From: Lamprocystis purpurea DSM 4197
GTDB lineage: Bacteria; Pseudomonadota; Gammaproteobacteria; Chromatiales; Chromatiaceae
Direction: 5' to 3'
Assembly (NCBI RefSeq): GCF_000379525.1
Contig: NZ_KB902362.1
Location: 38,305 to 92,844, forward strand
Length of the DNA stretch: 54,540 nt
In this document: positions 20,547 through 30,577 of the stretch, piece after piece
Position numbering within the stretch: the first letter of the stretch is position 1
How the letters are laid out: the number at the start of each line of letters is the position of its first letter
Position numbers and translations under genes: made by a program
The notes under the pieces: generated by a model
The model's database searches: none
What the model saw: the letters and a program-made list of their open reading frames with translations, nothing else
What the model was told of the DNA's origin: nothing

Positions 20547-23500
20547 ATGGCAGAATCACGGGTCAGAATCTTCGTCTCGTCGCCCGCCGACCTGGATCAT
20601 GAGCGCGCGCTGGTCAAGGAGTTGATCACGCAGCTGGCCGCCGAGTATCTCCCCTATTTCAAACTCCAGTCGGTGCTGTGGGAGGAGGAGGTGCTGACCG
20701 CGGCGCAGAGCTTCCAGGCCGGTCTGTCGCGTCCGTCGGAATGCGAGATCGTCCTGGTGATGCTGTGGACCCGGCTGGGTACGCCGCTCGCCGATGACCC
20801 TTACGGCGGCATGACCGGAACCGAATGGGAGTTCGTCGACGCGGTGGAGGCGTCGACGCGCGCTAACCCGCCCGAGGTCTTGGTCTATAAGAAGACGACA
20901 CCGCGCCTGATCGATATTACCGATGCCGAGACCACCCGCGCGGCGATTGCCGACCGGGAGCGGCTGGATCTCTTCTTCCGCACCCATTTTTTCAATCCGG
21001 ACGGCAGCTTCAGTCGCGCCTTCCGCCAGTTCGAGAACGACCGGGTGCTGCGCGAACTGGTCCAGGTGCAGTTGCGTAAACTGCTGAATCGGCGCATCAG
21101 CGCGGAGCGTGGCCGGCGTCCCGGCGCCGGCGAGTGGCGCGACAGCCCCTTCCGAGCCCAAGCCCGCTATGAACTGCGCGATGAGCCGGTCTTCGTCGGG
21201 CGCGAAACCGAGACCCGTGAGTTGGTGGCGTGCCTGGATCGCGTGCGCGGTTCGGGCCGCGGTCTGGTGTTGATCAGCGGGCCATCCGGTGTGGGTAAGA
21301 GTTCGCTGGTACGGGCCGGGCTGCTGCCGCGGTTGGTGCGGCCCTTCCTGTTCGCCGGGATTGCGGCCTGTCGCTGGGCGGTGCTGCCCGCTCATCGGAC
21401 CGATCCGCTGGCGGCGCTGGCCGAGTCGCTCCTGTCATCCGACCTGCTGGGCGCCTCCTTGAGTGGATTCGGACTCGACGCGGCGGGGCTGGCCCGTTTG
21501 TTGGAGGCCGAGCCGGAGGTCGCCGCCGGTCAGGTGCGTGCCGCGCTCGCCCGCCTGGACACCGAGGTCGGAGGCCGCGCGGGTGATACGGACGGACACC
21601 GGCAACTGGCCTTGATCCTCGACCCGCTCGACGGGTTGTTGTCCGAGGCGGCGCTCGCGGCCCCCAGCACCCGGACCTTCGTTGCGGCCCTCGCCGCCCT
21701 GGCCGCTCAGGACGGCGTCTGGATCATCGCCACCCTGCGCAGCGATCTCCTGTGCCGGCTCCCGCGCCTCCCCGTCTTGACGGCCGCGGTGGATGAGGGG
21801 GCCTGGTATCCGCTCGATCCGCCGCCCCCCGCCCGTATCCGACAGGTCATCGAGATTCCCGCCCGGGTCGCCGGGATCGATTACGAGGACATAGACGGCG
21901 GACCGGGTCACGGCTTGGCGGATCTGCTCGAGGCCGAGGTCAGCGATCTGACGCACTGGCCGGTGCTGCTGCAACCGGTCCTGCAAGATCTTTACACACG
22001 GGCCCGCGCGGCTGCGGTCGACGGGGGCGAGGCGGGGCTCATGCTGCGGATCGCGGACTACCGTGCCGCGGGCGGTGTCGCCGGCAGCGCGCTGCGGCGG
22101 GCACAAACCTGCTGGGAGGGGCTCGACGCGGCGGCGCGGGCGGCCCTGCCGATGCTGTGCCGGGCTTTGATCGCCCTGGAGGGCGGCCCCGCTGCCCGCC
22201 CGGTGACACGTGTCGGTGACCTGCGGGCCCTGTTTCGGGACCCTGGCTGCGTCGGTCTGTTGCAGGCACTGGTCGCGGCGCGCTTGGCGGTGACGGAGGG
22301 GATTTTCGACCCCGCGGAGCATCTGCCCTGTGCTCAGACGGATGATGCGCTCTTCGGGGCCGTCGCGCGCATCGCCCGGGAAACCGCCGAGGAGTGGCGC
22401 GCCCGCCTGTTGCCGGGCCGTGCCATCAAGGCGCTGACGGAAGGAGTCGCGGCGGTGGCCGCCGCTCCATCCGCCGAGTCCGACCCGCAGCGCCGCGAGT
22501 GGCATGACTACCGTCCGGCGGTGAGCTTCATCCACCCGGTGCTGATCGACCGCTGGGCGCCGGTGCGTGACTGGCTGGCCGATCCAGCTAACCGGCGCGA
22601 CCTGCAATTGCGTGTACAGATCACCCGCCAGGCGCGGCTCTGGAAGCGTACCGACTGCAATCGCGAGTACCTGCTGGGCGAGGTCGGTCACGCCGGCGCC
22701 CGCCGGTTCGCTGACGCGTTCGCCCAGGAGTTGGAACCGGTCGAGCGGGAGTTTCTGGACCGTTCGTTGCTCAATCTGCGCAATCAGCGTCGTCGTAACC
22801 GCTCAATGCGTCTGATCGGACTCATCCTGGCGGTGCTCCTGGTCTTTGCGACCGCAACCGCCTGGTGGGCCTGGGAGGCCTCGCGGGCGGCCACCCTGAA
22901 CCTGCACCGCAGTCAACTCAACGCCGCGGACCTGGCGATCAATCAGGGCAACACGCCCGCGGCAATCCGCCTGGCCCTGGACGCGGGTCGGGACCTGCCG
23001 CAGGCCGCCACCGATACCCTGAGTCGCGCGTTCAGCGCCAATCGGCTCATCGCGATGGCCCAGGCCGGCGGGCCCCTGTCGGAGCGAGCGCTCTCACCCA
23101 GCTTCAGTGAAGACGGTCAGCAATTGGTCACGCTCTCGCTCCAGGACGGGGCCAGCCTGTGGCGTCTGGAGGAGAATCGCTTCGTGCTCGCCCGGCGGCT
23201 GTCCACTCCCGCCTTGTCCATCCACGCGGTGCGCCTGACCGATGGGGCTGAGCCGCCCCTGATCCTGGGCATCGGTGAGACCGGGGTCTGGCGGCTGCCG
23301 GCCGCGGACGGGGCGGCGCCGGACTGGACCTGCGGGGCGCGGCCCGGGGGTGCCATCGCGCTGGATGGCAGCCATCGCGCTCTCGCGCTCTCCCACCCCG
23401 TGGCGGGCGGACGTTTCGGACTCTGCGTCATCGATACGCAACATCTCGGTCAACCCCGATGGGATCGCGCACTTCACGACAAGGAGATCCGCGGGGTTGC

Positions 23501-25448
23501 CTTCTCCCCGGACGGCATGCGGTTGGTCACCGCCTCCCGCGACGGCACCGCGTTGGTGGTCGAGTCCGCCACCGGTGACGTGCTGGTGAGCCTGCCGCCG
23601 GGCGGTCCGCTGGATCGTCCGGTGAACCGCGCCATCTTCGACAGCCGGGGTGAACGCATCGCGGTCGCCGCGGCGGACGAACGGGTGCGGCTCTATGATC
23701 GCGATGGGCGTGAACTCGCGGTCCTTGGCGACGTGACTCGCCAGGGACGCAAAATCCAGATCCATAAGACTGCGGTGCGTGATATCGCGTTCGCGGCCGC
23801 GGATCGCTATCTGCTGGCCGGCGACGATGCCGGCCAATTGGTGCGCTGGGATCTCCGCACCGGCGACGCCGAGGTCTTGGGCCAGCATCGGCTCAGTGTG
23901 GAGCATGTGCGTGCGTCCCCGGTCAGCGATCCCCGTGAGGCGGAAGACCTGGTACTGACTGCCTCACTGGATAAGACTGCGCGGCTGTGGGGGCTTCAGG
24001 GCGGGCGCGAGGTGGCCGTGTTCAGTCACGATGCCGCCGTGACCAATGCCCGTTTCAGTGTGGATGGTAGCCGGGTACTGACCTATTCCGATGAGGACGG
24101 CTCGGCGCGGCTCTGGTCCGTGGACCCGGTCAGCGCCTTGTCCTTTCCGCTCCCCCATGCGGATCACGTCTGGCATCTGGAGATGGCCCGGCCGCCGCCG
24201 GAACTGGATACCGATCCTGGTGCCTTCCTGATTGCCACGGGTTCGTTCGACGGTGCCGTGCGGGTCTGGCGCTATGACAGCCAGGCCCCCACCGCAACGC
24301 CGGCGGAGATCTGGAACCTGCGGGGACACCGCGGCCGGGTGCGGCGTGTCGCCTTTTCGCCGACCGGGCGGTGGCTTGCCAGCGCGGCCTTCGATGGCAG
24401 CGCGCGGGTCTGGAACCTGATCACCGGCGGCGGGTGCGCACTGGAAGCGGGGCCTGCCGCCGTGCCCGAGTCTGCCGCCGGTGTCAAACGGACGGCGCGT
24501 GTCGAGTTTTATCGCGTCCTCTTCACCCCGGACGCGCGTTGGCTGCTGACCACCTCCAATGAGGCCGCGCGACCGGTGCGTCTGTGGGACCCCGCCACCT
24601 GCGCCGAACTGCAGCTGTCCCCGGCCCTGGAGCACGGGCCGGATCGGGTTCAGGCCGCGGCCGTCGCTGTCGCCGGGTCGGGCGGCACCCAATTATTCGC
24701 CACCGGCGACGATGCCGGGATCCTGCGGGTGCTGCGCTCCGAACCCGGCGGGGCGGCCTGGACCCTGGTGTGTCGACTCGACCCGCATGGGGCTCCCATC
24801 ACCGATTTGGCATTTGCCCCGGATGGACGTGCCATCGCCAGTGTCGGCGAGGACGGGCGGGGCGTCCTGGTCCCGTTGGCGGACGGCGTCTGTGGGACGC
24901 CCCGGTTTCTCGATGCGCAGACCGAGGCGCTCTATAGTGTCCGCTTCTCCCCGGACGGCGCCGTCTTGGTGACCGCGTCCATGGACGCCCGCGCTCAGGT
25001 CTGGGATAGCCGCGGCGGCGCGCTGATTGCGGAACTCAAGGGTCACAAGGACCGTATCTACTCCGCCGAATTCAGCCCGGATGGACGCTGGATCATCACC
25101 GCGTCACGTGACGGCGCGCTGCGCCTGTGGCAGCGTCCCGTGCCGCCGCGCCAGACGGACAGGCAGCCCCGCACCGCGGGGTCCTATCTGGTGCTGGAGG
25201 CCGATCTGGGTGGTGTGGCCTACGCCCGTTTCAGCCCGGACGGCAACAGTGTCGCGGCGGCCTATTGGGAGAACGCGGCCTTGCTGTGGCGGATCTGGAC
25301 CAACGACACGACCCCCGACCCCGCGATCGTGACGGTGTGGGGTAAAGATCGGTCGCGTCTCGCACTGATCCGCGAGGCGATGCGCTTTCGTCGGGACAAT
25401 GGTCTGGGGGTACGGGTGAATTGGGAAGCGAGGGATGCGTACCCTTAA
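20547..25448 (+). CDS. DUF4062 - STAND NTPase - TM - WD40 protein
   Basis: About 1633 residues from the ATG at 20547. Residues 4-130 are a DUF4062 domain (RVRIFVSSPADLDHERALV, ...GTEWEFVDAV). Near 210 comes the nSTAND entry PVFVGRETETRELVACL, then Walker A GPSGVGKSS at about 244 and a candidate Walker B LALILDPLDGLL near 355. A single hydrophobic helix (LIGLILAVLLVFATATAWWAW) lies at about 757-777. From about 845 to the end there are 13-14 WD40-like blades (FSPDGMRLVTASRDG, FSPTGRWLASAAFDG, FSPDGRWIITASRDG), enough for two seven-bladed propellers. Such proteins are sensor-switch-effector NTPases, and several STAND groups act in antiphage defence. The WD40 part would be the sensor and DUF4062 a candidate effector. 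That role is inferred. Confidence 0.9.
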   Translation: MAESRVRIFVSSPADLDHERALVKELITQLAAEYLPYFKLQSVLWEEEVLTAAQSFQAGLSRPSECEIVLVMLWTRLGTPLADDPYGGMTGTEWEFVDAVEASTRANPPEVLVYKKTTPRLIDITDAETTRAAIADRERLDLFFRTHFFNPDGSFSRAFRQFENDRVLRELVQVQLRKLLNRRISAERGRRPGAGEWRDSPFRAQARYELRDEPVFVGRETETRELVACLDRVRGSGRGLVLISGPSGVGKSSLVRAGLLPRLVRPFLFAGIAACRWAVLPAHRTDPLAALAESLLSSDLLGASLSGFGLDAAGLARLLEAEPEVAAGQVRAALARLDTEVGGRAGDTDGHRQLALILDPLDGLLSEAALAAPSTRTFVAALAALAAQDGVWIIATLRSDLLCRLPRLPVLTAAVDEGAWYPLDPPPPARIRQVIEIPARVAGIDYEDIDGGPGHGLADLLEAEVSDLTHWPVLLQPVLQDLYTRARAAAVDGGEAGLMLRIADYRAAGGVAGSALRRAQTCWEGLDAAARAALPMLCRALIALEGGPAARPVTRVGDLRALFRDPGCVGLLQALVAARLAVTEGIFDPAEHLPCAQTDDALFGAVARIARETAEEWRARLLPGRAIKALTEGVAAVAAAPSAESDPQRREWHDYRPAVSFIHPVLIDRWAPVRDWLADPANRRDLQLRVQITRQARLWKRTDCNREYLLGEVGHAGARRFADAFAQELEPVEREFLDRSLLNLRNQRRRNRSMRLIGLILAVLLVFATATAWWAWEASRAATLNLHRSQLNAADLAINQGNTPAAIRLALDAGRDLPQAATDTLSRAFSANRLIAMAQAGGPLSERALSPSFSEDGQQLVTLSLQDGASLWRLEENRFVLARRLSTPALSIHAVRLTDGAEPPLILGIGETGVWRLPAADGAAPDWTCGARPGGAIALDGSHRALALSHPVAGGRFGLCVIDTQHLGQPRWDRALHDKEIRGVAFSPDGMRLVTASRDGTALVVESATGDVLVSLPPGGPLDRPVNRAIFDSRGERIAVAAADERVRLYDRDGRELAVLGDVTRQGRKIQIHKTAVRDIAFAAADRYLLAGDDAGQLVRWDLRTGDAEVLGQHRLSVEHVRASPVSDPREAEDLVLTASLDKTARLWGLQGGREVAVFSHDAAVTNARFSVDGSRVLTYSDEDGSARLWSVDPVSALSFPLPHADHVWHLEMARPPPELDTDPGAFLIATGSFDGAVRVWRYDSQAPTATPAEIWNLRGHRGRVRRVAFSPTGRWLASAAFDGSARVWNLITGGGCALEAGPAAVPESAAGVKRTARVEFYRVLFTPDARWLLTTSNEAARPVRLWDPATCAELQLSPALEHGPDRVQAAAVAVAGSGGTQLFATGDDAGILRVLRSEPGGAAWTLVCRLDPHGAPITDLAFAPDGRAIASVGEDGRGVLVPLADGVCGTPRFLDAQTEALYSVRFSPDGAVLVTASMDARAQVWDSRGGALIAELKGHKDRIYSAEFSPDGRWIITASRDGALRLWQRPVPPRQTDRQPRTAGSYLVLEADLGGVAYARFSPDGNSVAAAYWENAALLWRIWTNDTTPDPAIVTVWGKDRSRLALIREAMRFRRDNGLGVRVNWEARDAYP

Positions 25449-25495
25449 GTCATGGGTCAAGAACAAGTCAAACACGAACACAAGCGGATAAGTCA

Positions 25496-26470
25496 ATGAG
25501 CGAACCTTTACGTGCCGCGGTTGCGCGGCAGCGGATGTTGTTGCGGGGTCGGCTGGCCTCGCTCCTGGAGCGGCTGGCGCACGCCTGTGCCGGGGCTTGG
25601 CCAGAACGGGCGGCCCTGGAGCAGCACCTGCTGGAGGCCTTGCCGGGCTTGCCGTCCTGCAAGTATCTCTATGTGCTCGATGCGCAGGCGCGCCAATTGA
25701 CCGCCAACTGCACCCCCAATGGGCTGCTGCCCGAGTATTACGGGCGCGACCGTAGCGATCGGCCCTATCTTGTCGATGCCCTGGCGGGGGAACGTTTTTC
25801 CCTTTCCCAGGCTTATATAAGCCGCAATCAGCGTCGCCCCTCGCTCACCGCGGTGCAGCGCATCGCCTCCCCGGCGGGGACGACGCTCGGTTATTTGGGG
25901 GCGGATTTCGATCTGCGCGAACTGCCGCTGACCCGCGAGATCTATCGGCCGCCGGAGCAATGGGTACAGCTCAAGGGAGACCCGGCGATCCGCGGCGGAC
26001 TCTTTCTTCAGGAGCGGGTGGAGAGCCTCATGGACACCCGCATCGACGCGGTGTTGGACTTGCTGCGGGAGTTGATCGCGGTGCATGGGGTCTTCCACGG
26101 CAAGCTGCACTTTTCCAGTTCGCGTGCCACCCTGTGGTTGATCGACGACCCTTACCGTTTCCGCCTCCTTGATTTCGAGGACCTGACCGACCCGGGGATT
26201 TGTCTGGCCTACCCCAGTCGGCCCTATCCGGCGGATGCGGCGATTCCCCTGGATCAGGTCGGCGAGGTCTTCAAGACTTTCCGCGCCCTGCGTTTCATGG
26301 ATGAGACGATCTACCTGCGCTCTGGTTCGCTCAACGTATTCAACGGGATCGTCGGCCTGAATTTCTCGTGCGACGGCTCACATTACATGCCGTGGCAGGA
26401 GTTTCTGCACAAGAGTTTGGGCTTTTGGATCGGTAACGGCGAGACCTGTGCCCTGGAGGAAACTGAGTAA
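25496..26470 (+). CDS. PDC/Cache-like sensor domain protein without output domain
   Basis: 324 residues from the ATG at 25496 (GGATAAG upstream), 47 bp after the STAND gene. It resembles PDC/Cache ligand-binding domains: SCKYLYVLDAQARQLTANC, then YYGRDRSDRPYLVDAL, SQAYISRNQRRPSLTAV and TLGYLGADFDLREL. It has no signal peptide, membrane helix, HAMP, GGDEF or kinase domain, so it looks like a cytoplasmic stand-alone sensor. The C-terminal half (VFHGKLHFSSSRATLWLIDD...) is unassigned. Co-transcription with the STAND gene is plausible from spacing, but the pairing may be fortuitous. Confidence 0.78.
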   Translation: MSEPLRAAVARQRMLLRGRLASLLERLAHACAGAWPERAALEQHLLEALPGLPSCKYLYVLDAQARQLTANCTPNGLLPEYYGRDRSDRPYLVDALAGERFSLSQAYISRNQRRPSLTAVQRIASPAGTTLGYLGADFDLRELPLTREIYRPPEQWVQLKGDPAIRGGLFLQERVESLMDTRIDAVLDLLRELIAVHGVFHGKLHFSSSRATLWLIDDPYRFRLLDFEDLTDPGICLAYPSRPYPADAAIPLDQVGEVFKTFRALRFMDETIYLRSGSLNVFNGIVGLNFSCDGSHYMPWQEFLHKSLGFWIGNGETCALEETE

Positions 26471-26483
26471 CGCGTCGGAAACT

Positions 26484-27539
26484 TCAGCCGAAGTTGATCC
26501 TGGCCTCCAGATTCGGAGCCGAATCGGCATTGGCCAGTGCCTCGTTGAAACTGATGGTCCCGGCGCGAAAGAGGTCGAGCAGGGCATCGTCGAAGGTCTT
26601 CATGCCGTCTTCATTGCTTGCCTGCATGGCCTCACTCACCTCGTCGACGCGACCGTCGCGGATCAGATCGGCAATGTGCGGCGTGTTGACCAACACCTCG
26701 ATGGCGGCGGTGCGCTTGCCGCTGACTGTCTTCACCAGGCGCTGGGAGATGATGGCGCGCATGTTGATGGACAGATCGAGGAACAGGGTCTTGTGCAGTT
26801 CCTGAGGAAACAGGTTGATGACCCGTTCCAGCGCCTGATGGGCATTGTTGGCGTGCAGGGTCGAAATGGCCAGGTGTCCGGTTCCGGCCAGTTCGATGGC
26901 TGCCTCCATGGTCTCGCGACTGCGGATTTCGCCGATGAGGATGATGTCCGGCGCCTCGCGCAATGAGCTTTTCAAGGCGGCGGCATAGCTCTTGGTGTCG
27001 ACCCCAACCTCGCGTTGGTTGATGATGCACTGTTTGTGGGGGTGGACGAACTCGACCGGATCCTCGATGGTGAGGATATGGCCTGGCGCCGCGGCATTGC
27101 GTGAGTCGATCATGGCCGCGAGTGTCGTGGATTTGCCGGACCCGGTGGACCCGACCATCAGGATGATCCCGCGCTTCTGCATGATCAGCCGGGTCAGCAC
27201 CGGCGGCAGTCCCAATTCCTCGGCGGTCGGGATGGTGGCCCGGATATAGCGCAATACCATGGCGGCCTGGCCGCGCTGATGAAAGGCATTGACGCGAAAA
27301 CGTGCCCGTTCCTCCAGTGCGATCGCGAAATCCACCTCCAATTCGTTTTCGAATTGCTGCGCCTTGTCCCGATCGAGAATCGACAGCACCGCGTCCCGGC
27401 AGAATTCCGCGGTGGTTTCCGACTCACCGATCGGGCGAATGACCCCCTCGATCTTGATCCGAACCGGAGTTCCGGGCGTGAAAAAGAGATCCGACGCCTG
27501 ATGCCGGATCATCATTTCGAGATAAGGTGTAATGTCCAA
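26484..27539 (-). CDS. PilT/PilU-family twitching-motility ATPase (PilU-like paralogue)
   Basis: 351 residues, a complete secretion-superfamily retraction ATPase. Walker A is GSTGSGKSTT, then the Asp box LTIEDPVEFVH, Walker B IILIGEIRSRET, and the His box GHLAISTLHANNA. In the Asp and His boxes it is closer to PilU than to PilT. It starts 19 bp after the end of the second ATPase gene (27559-28872) and converges on the PDC gene, with 13 bp between the ends. These ATPases depolymerise type IV pili at the inner membrane. The canonical PilT is not in this window. Confidence 0.9.
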   Translation of the reverse strand: MDITPYLEMMIRHQASDLFFTPGTPVRIKIEGVIRPIGESETTAEFCRDAVLSILDRDKAQQFENELEVDFAIALEERARFRVNAFHQRGQAAMVLRYIRATIPTAEELGLPPVLTRLIMQKRGIILMVGSTGSGKSTTLAAMIDSRNAAAPGHILTIEDPVEFVHPHKQCIINQREVGVDTKSYAAALKSSLREAPDIILIGEIRSRETMEAAIELAGTGHLAISTLHANNAHQALERVINLFPQELHKTLFLDLSINMRAIISQRLVKTVSGKRTAAIEVLVNTPHIADLIRDGRVDEVSEAMQASNEDGMKTFDDALLDLFRAGTISFNEALANADSAPNLEARINFG

Positions 27540-27558
27540 CGCGGTGTCTCACGCGTGC

Positions 27559-28872
27559 TCAGGTGCCATGTGATTTGGCGATACCGGGCTGGTAGACCGC
27601 GGCCTGATGGGTCGTCTCCACCGCGAGCCCGGCGGTCGTCTCGCTTGGCGCATAGGGGACCCGGTCGCTTTCCGATCCCGCCGGCGGAGCCGGCGGCGCT
27701 CCGAACAACGCGGGGTCGGTGATGCCCTCGTCACCTTCCGGCACGATCGAGAAGGCATCCATGTCCGCGAAGTGATCCTTGCCGCGGGACTCGTGACCCT
27801 CCAATTTGATGGCCAGCCGCAGCTCGTTCATCGAGTCGGCGCTGCGGATCGCGTCCTCGTAGCTGATCTTGCCGGATTCGTAAAGGTCGAACAGCGCCAT
27901 ATCGAAGGTCTGCATCCCGAGTTCCCGTGATTTTTTCATGATTCCCTTGATACCATGCACGTCGCCCTTGAAGATCAGGTCCTGAATCAGCGGCGAGTTG
28001 ATCATGATTTCGATCGCCGCGATGCGCCCGCCATTGGTGCAGGGCAGCAGGCGTTGGGAGATCACCGCCTTGAGGTTGAGCGAGAGATCCATCAGCAGTT
28101 GCACCCGCCGCTCTTCCGGAAACAGATTGATGATGCGGTCCAGTGCCTGATTGGCGCTGTTGGCGTGCAGGGTGGAGAGGCACAGGTGGCCGGTCTCCGC
28201 GAAATTGATGGCGTGCTCCATGGTCTCGCGTTGGCGGATCTCACCGATCAGAATGACGTCCGGGGCCTGGCGCAGCGTGTTGATCAGGGCGGCGTCCCAA
28301 CTCTCCGTGTCGACACCGACCTCGCGTTGAGTGATCAGACAATTACGGTGCGGGTGGACATACTCCACCGGGTCCTCGATCGTGATGATATGCCCGAAGC
28401 TGTTGGCGTTGCGGTGGCCGAGCATGGCCGCCAGGCTGGTCGACTTGCCCGAGCCGGTGCCGCCGACGACCAGGATCAGCCCGCGCTTGGTCATGATCAG
28501 GTCTTTCAGGACCGGCGGCAGGTTCAGCTCGTCCAGTTCCGGGATACGGCTGGTAATGGTGCGCAGCACGGCGCCGGCGAGTCCCTGCTGGATGAACGCA
28601 TTGACACGGAAACGCCCGATCCCTTGGGGACTGATCGCGAAGTTGCACTCCTTATGCGCTTCGTAATCACGCACTTGGCGGTCGTTCATGATGGCGCGCA
28701 CCAGTACACTGGTCTGTAGCCCGGTGAGCGTGTGATCACTCAGCGGTGTCATCCGCCCGTCGATCTTGCACGCCGGGGGAAACTCCGCGGAAATGAACAG
28801 ATCGGAGCCTTTGCGAGCCAGCATGGTGCGAAGGCAGTCGAGCATGAATTTTGCTGCTTCTTGGCGGTCCAT
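27559..28872 (-). CDS. pilU: Type IV pilus retraction ATPase PilU
   Basis: 437 residues. Residues 1-360 follow Pseudomonas PilU closely: KGSDLFISAEFPPACKIDG, HKECNFAISPQGIGRFRV, Walker A GGTGSGKSTS, ITIEDPVEYVHPHRN, LIGEIRQRETM, and the His box GHLCLSTLHANSANQALDRI. The last ~75 residues are a Pro/Ala-rich tail absent from the shorter paralogue that follows it. It is the first gene of a two-gene unit. PilU assists PilT in pilus retraction. Confidence 0.93.
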   Translation of the reverse strand: MDRQEAAKFMLDCLRTMLARKGSDLFISAEFPPACKIDGRMTPLSDHTLTGLQTSVLVRAIMNDRQVRDYEAHKECNFAISPQGIGRFRVNAFIQQGLAGAVLRTITSRIPELDELNLPPVLKDLIMTKRGLILVVGGTGSGKSTSLAAMLGHRNANSFGHIITIEDPVEYVHPHRNCLITQREVGVDTESWDAALINTLRQAPDVILIGEIRQRETMEHAINFAETGHLCLSTLHANSANQALDRIINLFPEERRVQLLMDLSLNLKAVISQRLLPCTNGGRIAAIEIMINSPLIQDLIFKGDVHGIKGIMKKSRELGMQTFDMALFDLYESGKISYEDAIRSADSMNELRLAIKLEGHESRGKDHFADMDAFSIVPEGDEGITDPALFGAPPAPPAGSESDRVPYAPSETTAGLAVETTHQAAVYQPGIAKSHGT

Positions 28873-29199
28873 GGGGTACCGTGCCTTGTGGTCGTCGCCT
28901 GACGTCTGTGTGTGCTTGCTTGTCGTCCGGCGGCAGCCGATGCGACGAAGATGCGCTTACAACGATAGCCCCGTCCGAGTGATTAAGCAACTCGCGGAGC
29001 CTTCATGAAGCTGATATAAATCAGGTGCTTGTTTTACGTTGACGCGCATTTCCCCGGCCGTTTCGAAAAATGCAGACTAGGTCCGCCCGCTTCCGCGAGG
29101 GGGTGCATCGCTACCCCGACGGTTCGGCGAGGGATCTCGGTGGCGACAGGATGGCTCGCGGTCCGCGTGGATATCGTTGTTTCATAGGGCGTTTACGGA
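28873..29199. other. Intergenic region upstream of pilU
   Basis: 327 bp without a supported gene. The part nearest pilU includes an AT-richer tract (about 28990-29045) containing TTATAT on the minus strand, a possible but weak promoter. No palindrome or repeat family member was recognised. Confidence 0.45.
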
Positions 29200-30531
29200 T
29201 CAGCCTGGTTCGCTGCGTCTGAGCTGGTCGGTGAGCTTTTCGAACTCGCGGCGCAACTCCAGGTTCTCGAACGGCCGCAGCGCCGGGACCTGGCGGTTCA
29301 TCAGGCCTTCCAGCAGTTGCCGGCTGGATTTCACCAGCCCGACCAATTCTCCGGAGACGCGCACCGTTTCATAGGTGTTCCAGGCCGCCGCGATATCCTT
29401 TGCCACTTCACGCCGGGCCTTGCTGACCTGATTCGCCTGATCGCTCAGGTATTGACGATAGATGCCGGCCGCATCGATGGTGAGTCGCTGGGCCTCGAGG
29501 TTGGCGGCGAGCAGCTCGCCTTTGGTCGGTGAGGTGCGCAGCAGTTCACGGGTCTCGCCGCTCAACTGCTGGGCGCGGGCTATGATCGAATCAATCTGTG
29601 GAATGTACTGTTCGCCGATGGCCTCTTCGATCTTCACATGCATCCGTTCGAGCGCGCGCAGCAGGACCACGTACATGCCGTAATAGCGGCGAGCGCTCTG
29701 AAGGTCCTCGCCGCTCTGTGCCACCAGGGTCTCCAGTTGATTGGTGACCGACTTGACGTTATCGAATAGGATGCCGAGGTCGACCATGTTGTCGCCGACC
29801 ACGGTGGATAGCAGGAACTCCACCTGTTCGTCACTCAGTTCCACTCCCAATGCCCGGACCGCCGTTGCGAATTCGCGCTTCACCTCGCCCAATCGCTTGG
29901 TGAGTTGCGCGATTTGCTGCTCTTGTTCGACGATCAGCCGGTCGTAGTCGGCGACCGTCCGTTTGATGGTCGACTCGCCGGGTGCGGAAACACGGCTTTG
30001 ACGATAACCGGCGATGGCCGCGCGGGCGGCCTCGATCTCGATCTGGATGGCGCGGATGCGCTCGCGGAACTGCTGCACCGGCGAGCTGGAAAGAATGGCG
30101 ACAGCATCATCGAGCAGGTCATCGATCTCGGCCTGATTGGATGCCTTGTCTTTGCCGATCCAGGCACTGTCAGGCAGGTCCGCGTGGCGGTCCTCGAGGA
30201 CCAGCGTGTCTTCGAGCTTGGGAACCACCTGCTCCCAAACCTGCGGGAATCCCATCGGTTGGGGACCGAGGATGCCGCGGGCGTCTTGGGCCGCTTGCCC
30301 CGCAACGTCGCGGGAGCGCTGCCACCAATGCTCGGCGGTCGTGCGGGTGCGCTGCCACAGATCCGCACTGCCGCCGGTTTCGCCTGGCGCGGCTCCGGTG
30401 GTCATCGGTTGGTCGGCGACCGGCGCCTCCAGAACGATCGGGCTGGTATCCGCCGCGGAGCACAGACCGGGCGAGACGATCAGCAGGATCGGGAGTAGGG
30501 GCCAGGCGTCGAGAGAGAGGCGATAAGACAT
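29200..30531 (-). CDS. Exported coiled-coil protein of unknown function
   Basis: 443 residues with a signal peptide (hydrophobic LLPILLIVSPGLCSA, cleavage near 26). Residues about 140-230 and 300-440 are long charged helices with heptad character (VADYDRLIVEQEQQIAQLTK, LRREFEKLTDQLRR). It is presumably periplasmic and oligomeric. I do not recognise the family. It is last in a minus-strand run, 46 bp after the 2OG-oxygenase gene. Confidence 0.78.
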   Translation of the reverse strand: MSYRLSLDAWPLLPILLIVSPGLCSAADTSPIVLEAPVADQPMTTGAAPGETGGSADLWQRTRTTAEHWWQRSRDVAGQAAQDARGILGPQPMGFPQVWEQVVPKLEDTLVLEDRHADLPDSAWIGKDKASNQAEIDDLLDDAVAILSSSPVQQFRERIRAIQIEIEAARAAIAGYRQSRVSAPGESTIKRTVADYDRLIVEQEQQIAQLTKRLGEVKREFATAVRALGVELSDEQVEFLLSTVVGDNMVDLGILFDNVKSVTNQLETLVAQSGEDLQSARRYYGMYVVLLRALERMHVKIEEAIGEQYIPQIDSIIARAQQLSGETRELLRTSPTKGELLAANLEAQRLTIDAAGIYRQYLSDQANQVSKARREVAKDIAAAWNTYETVRVSGELVGLVKSSRQLLEGLMNRQVPALRPFENLELRREFEKLTDQLRRSEPG

Positions 30532-30577
30532 CGTGGGCCTTGTGTCGTGTGGCGGGGTGAGGGGCCAGCCGCCGGGT

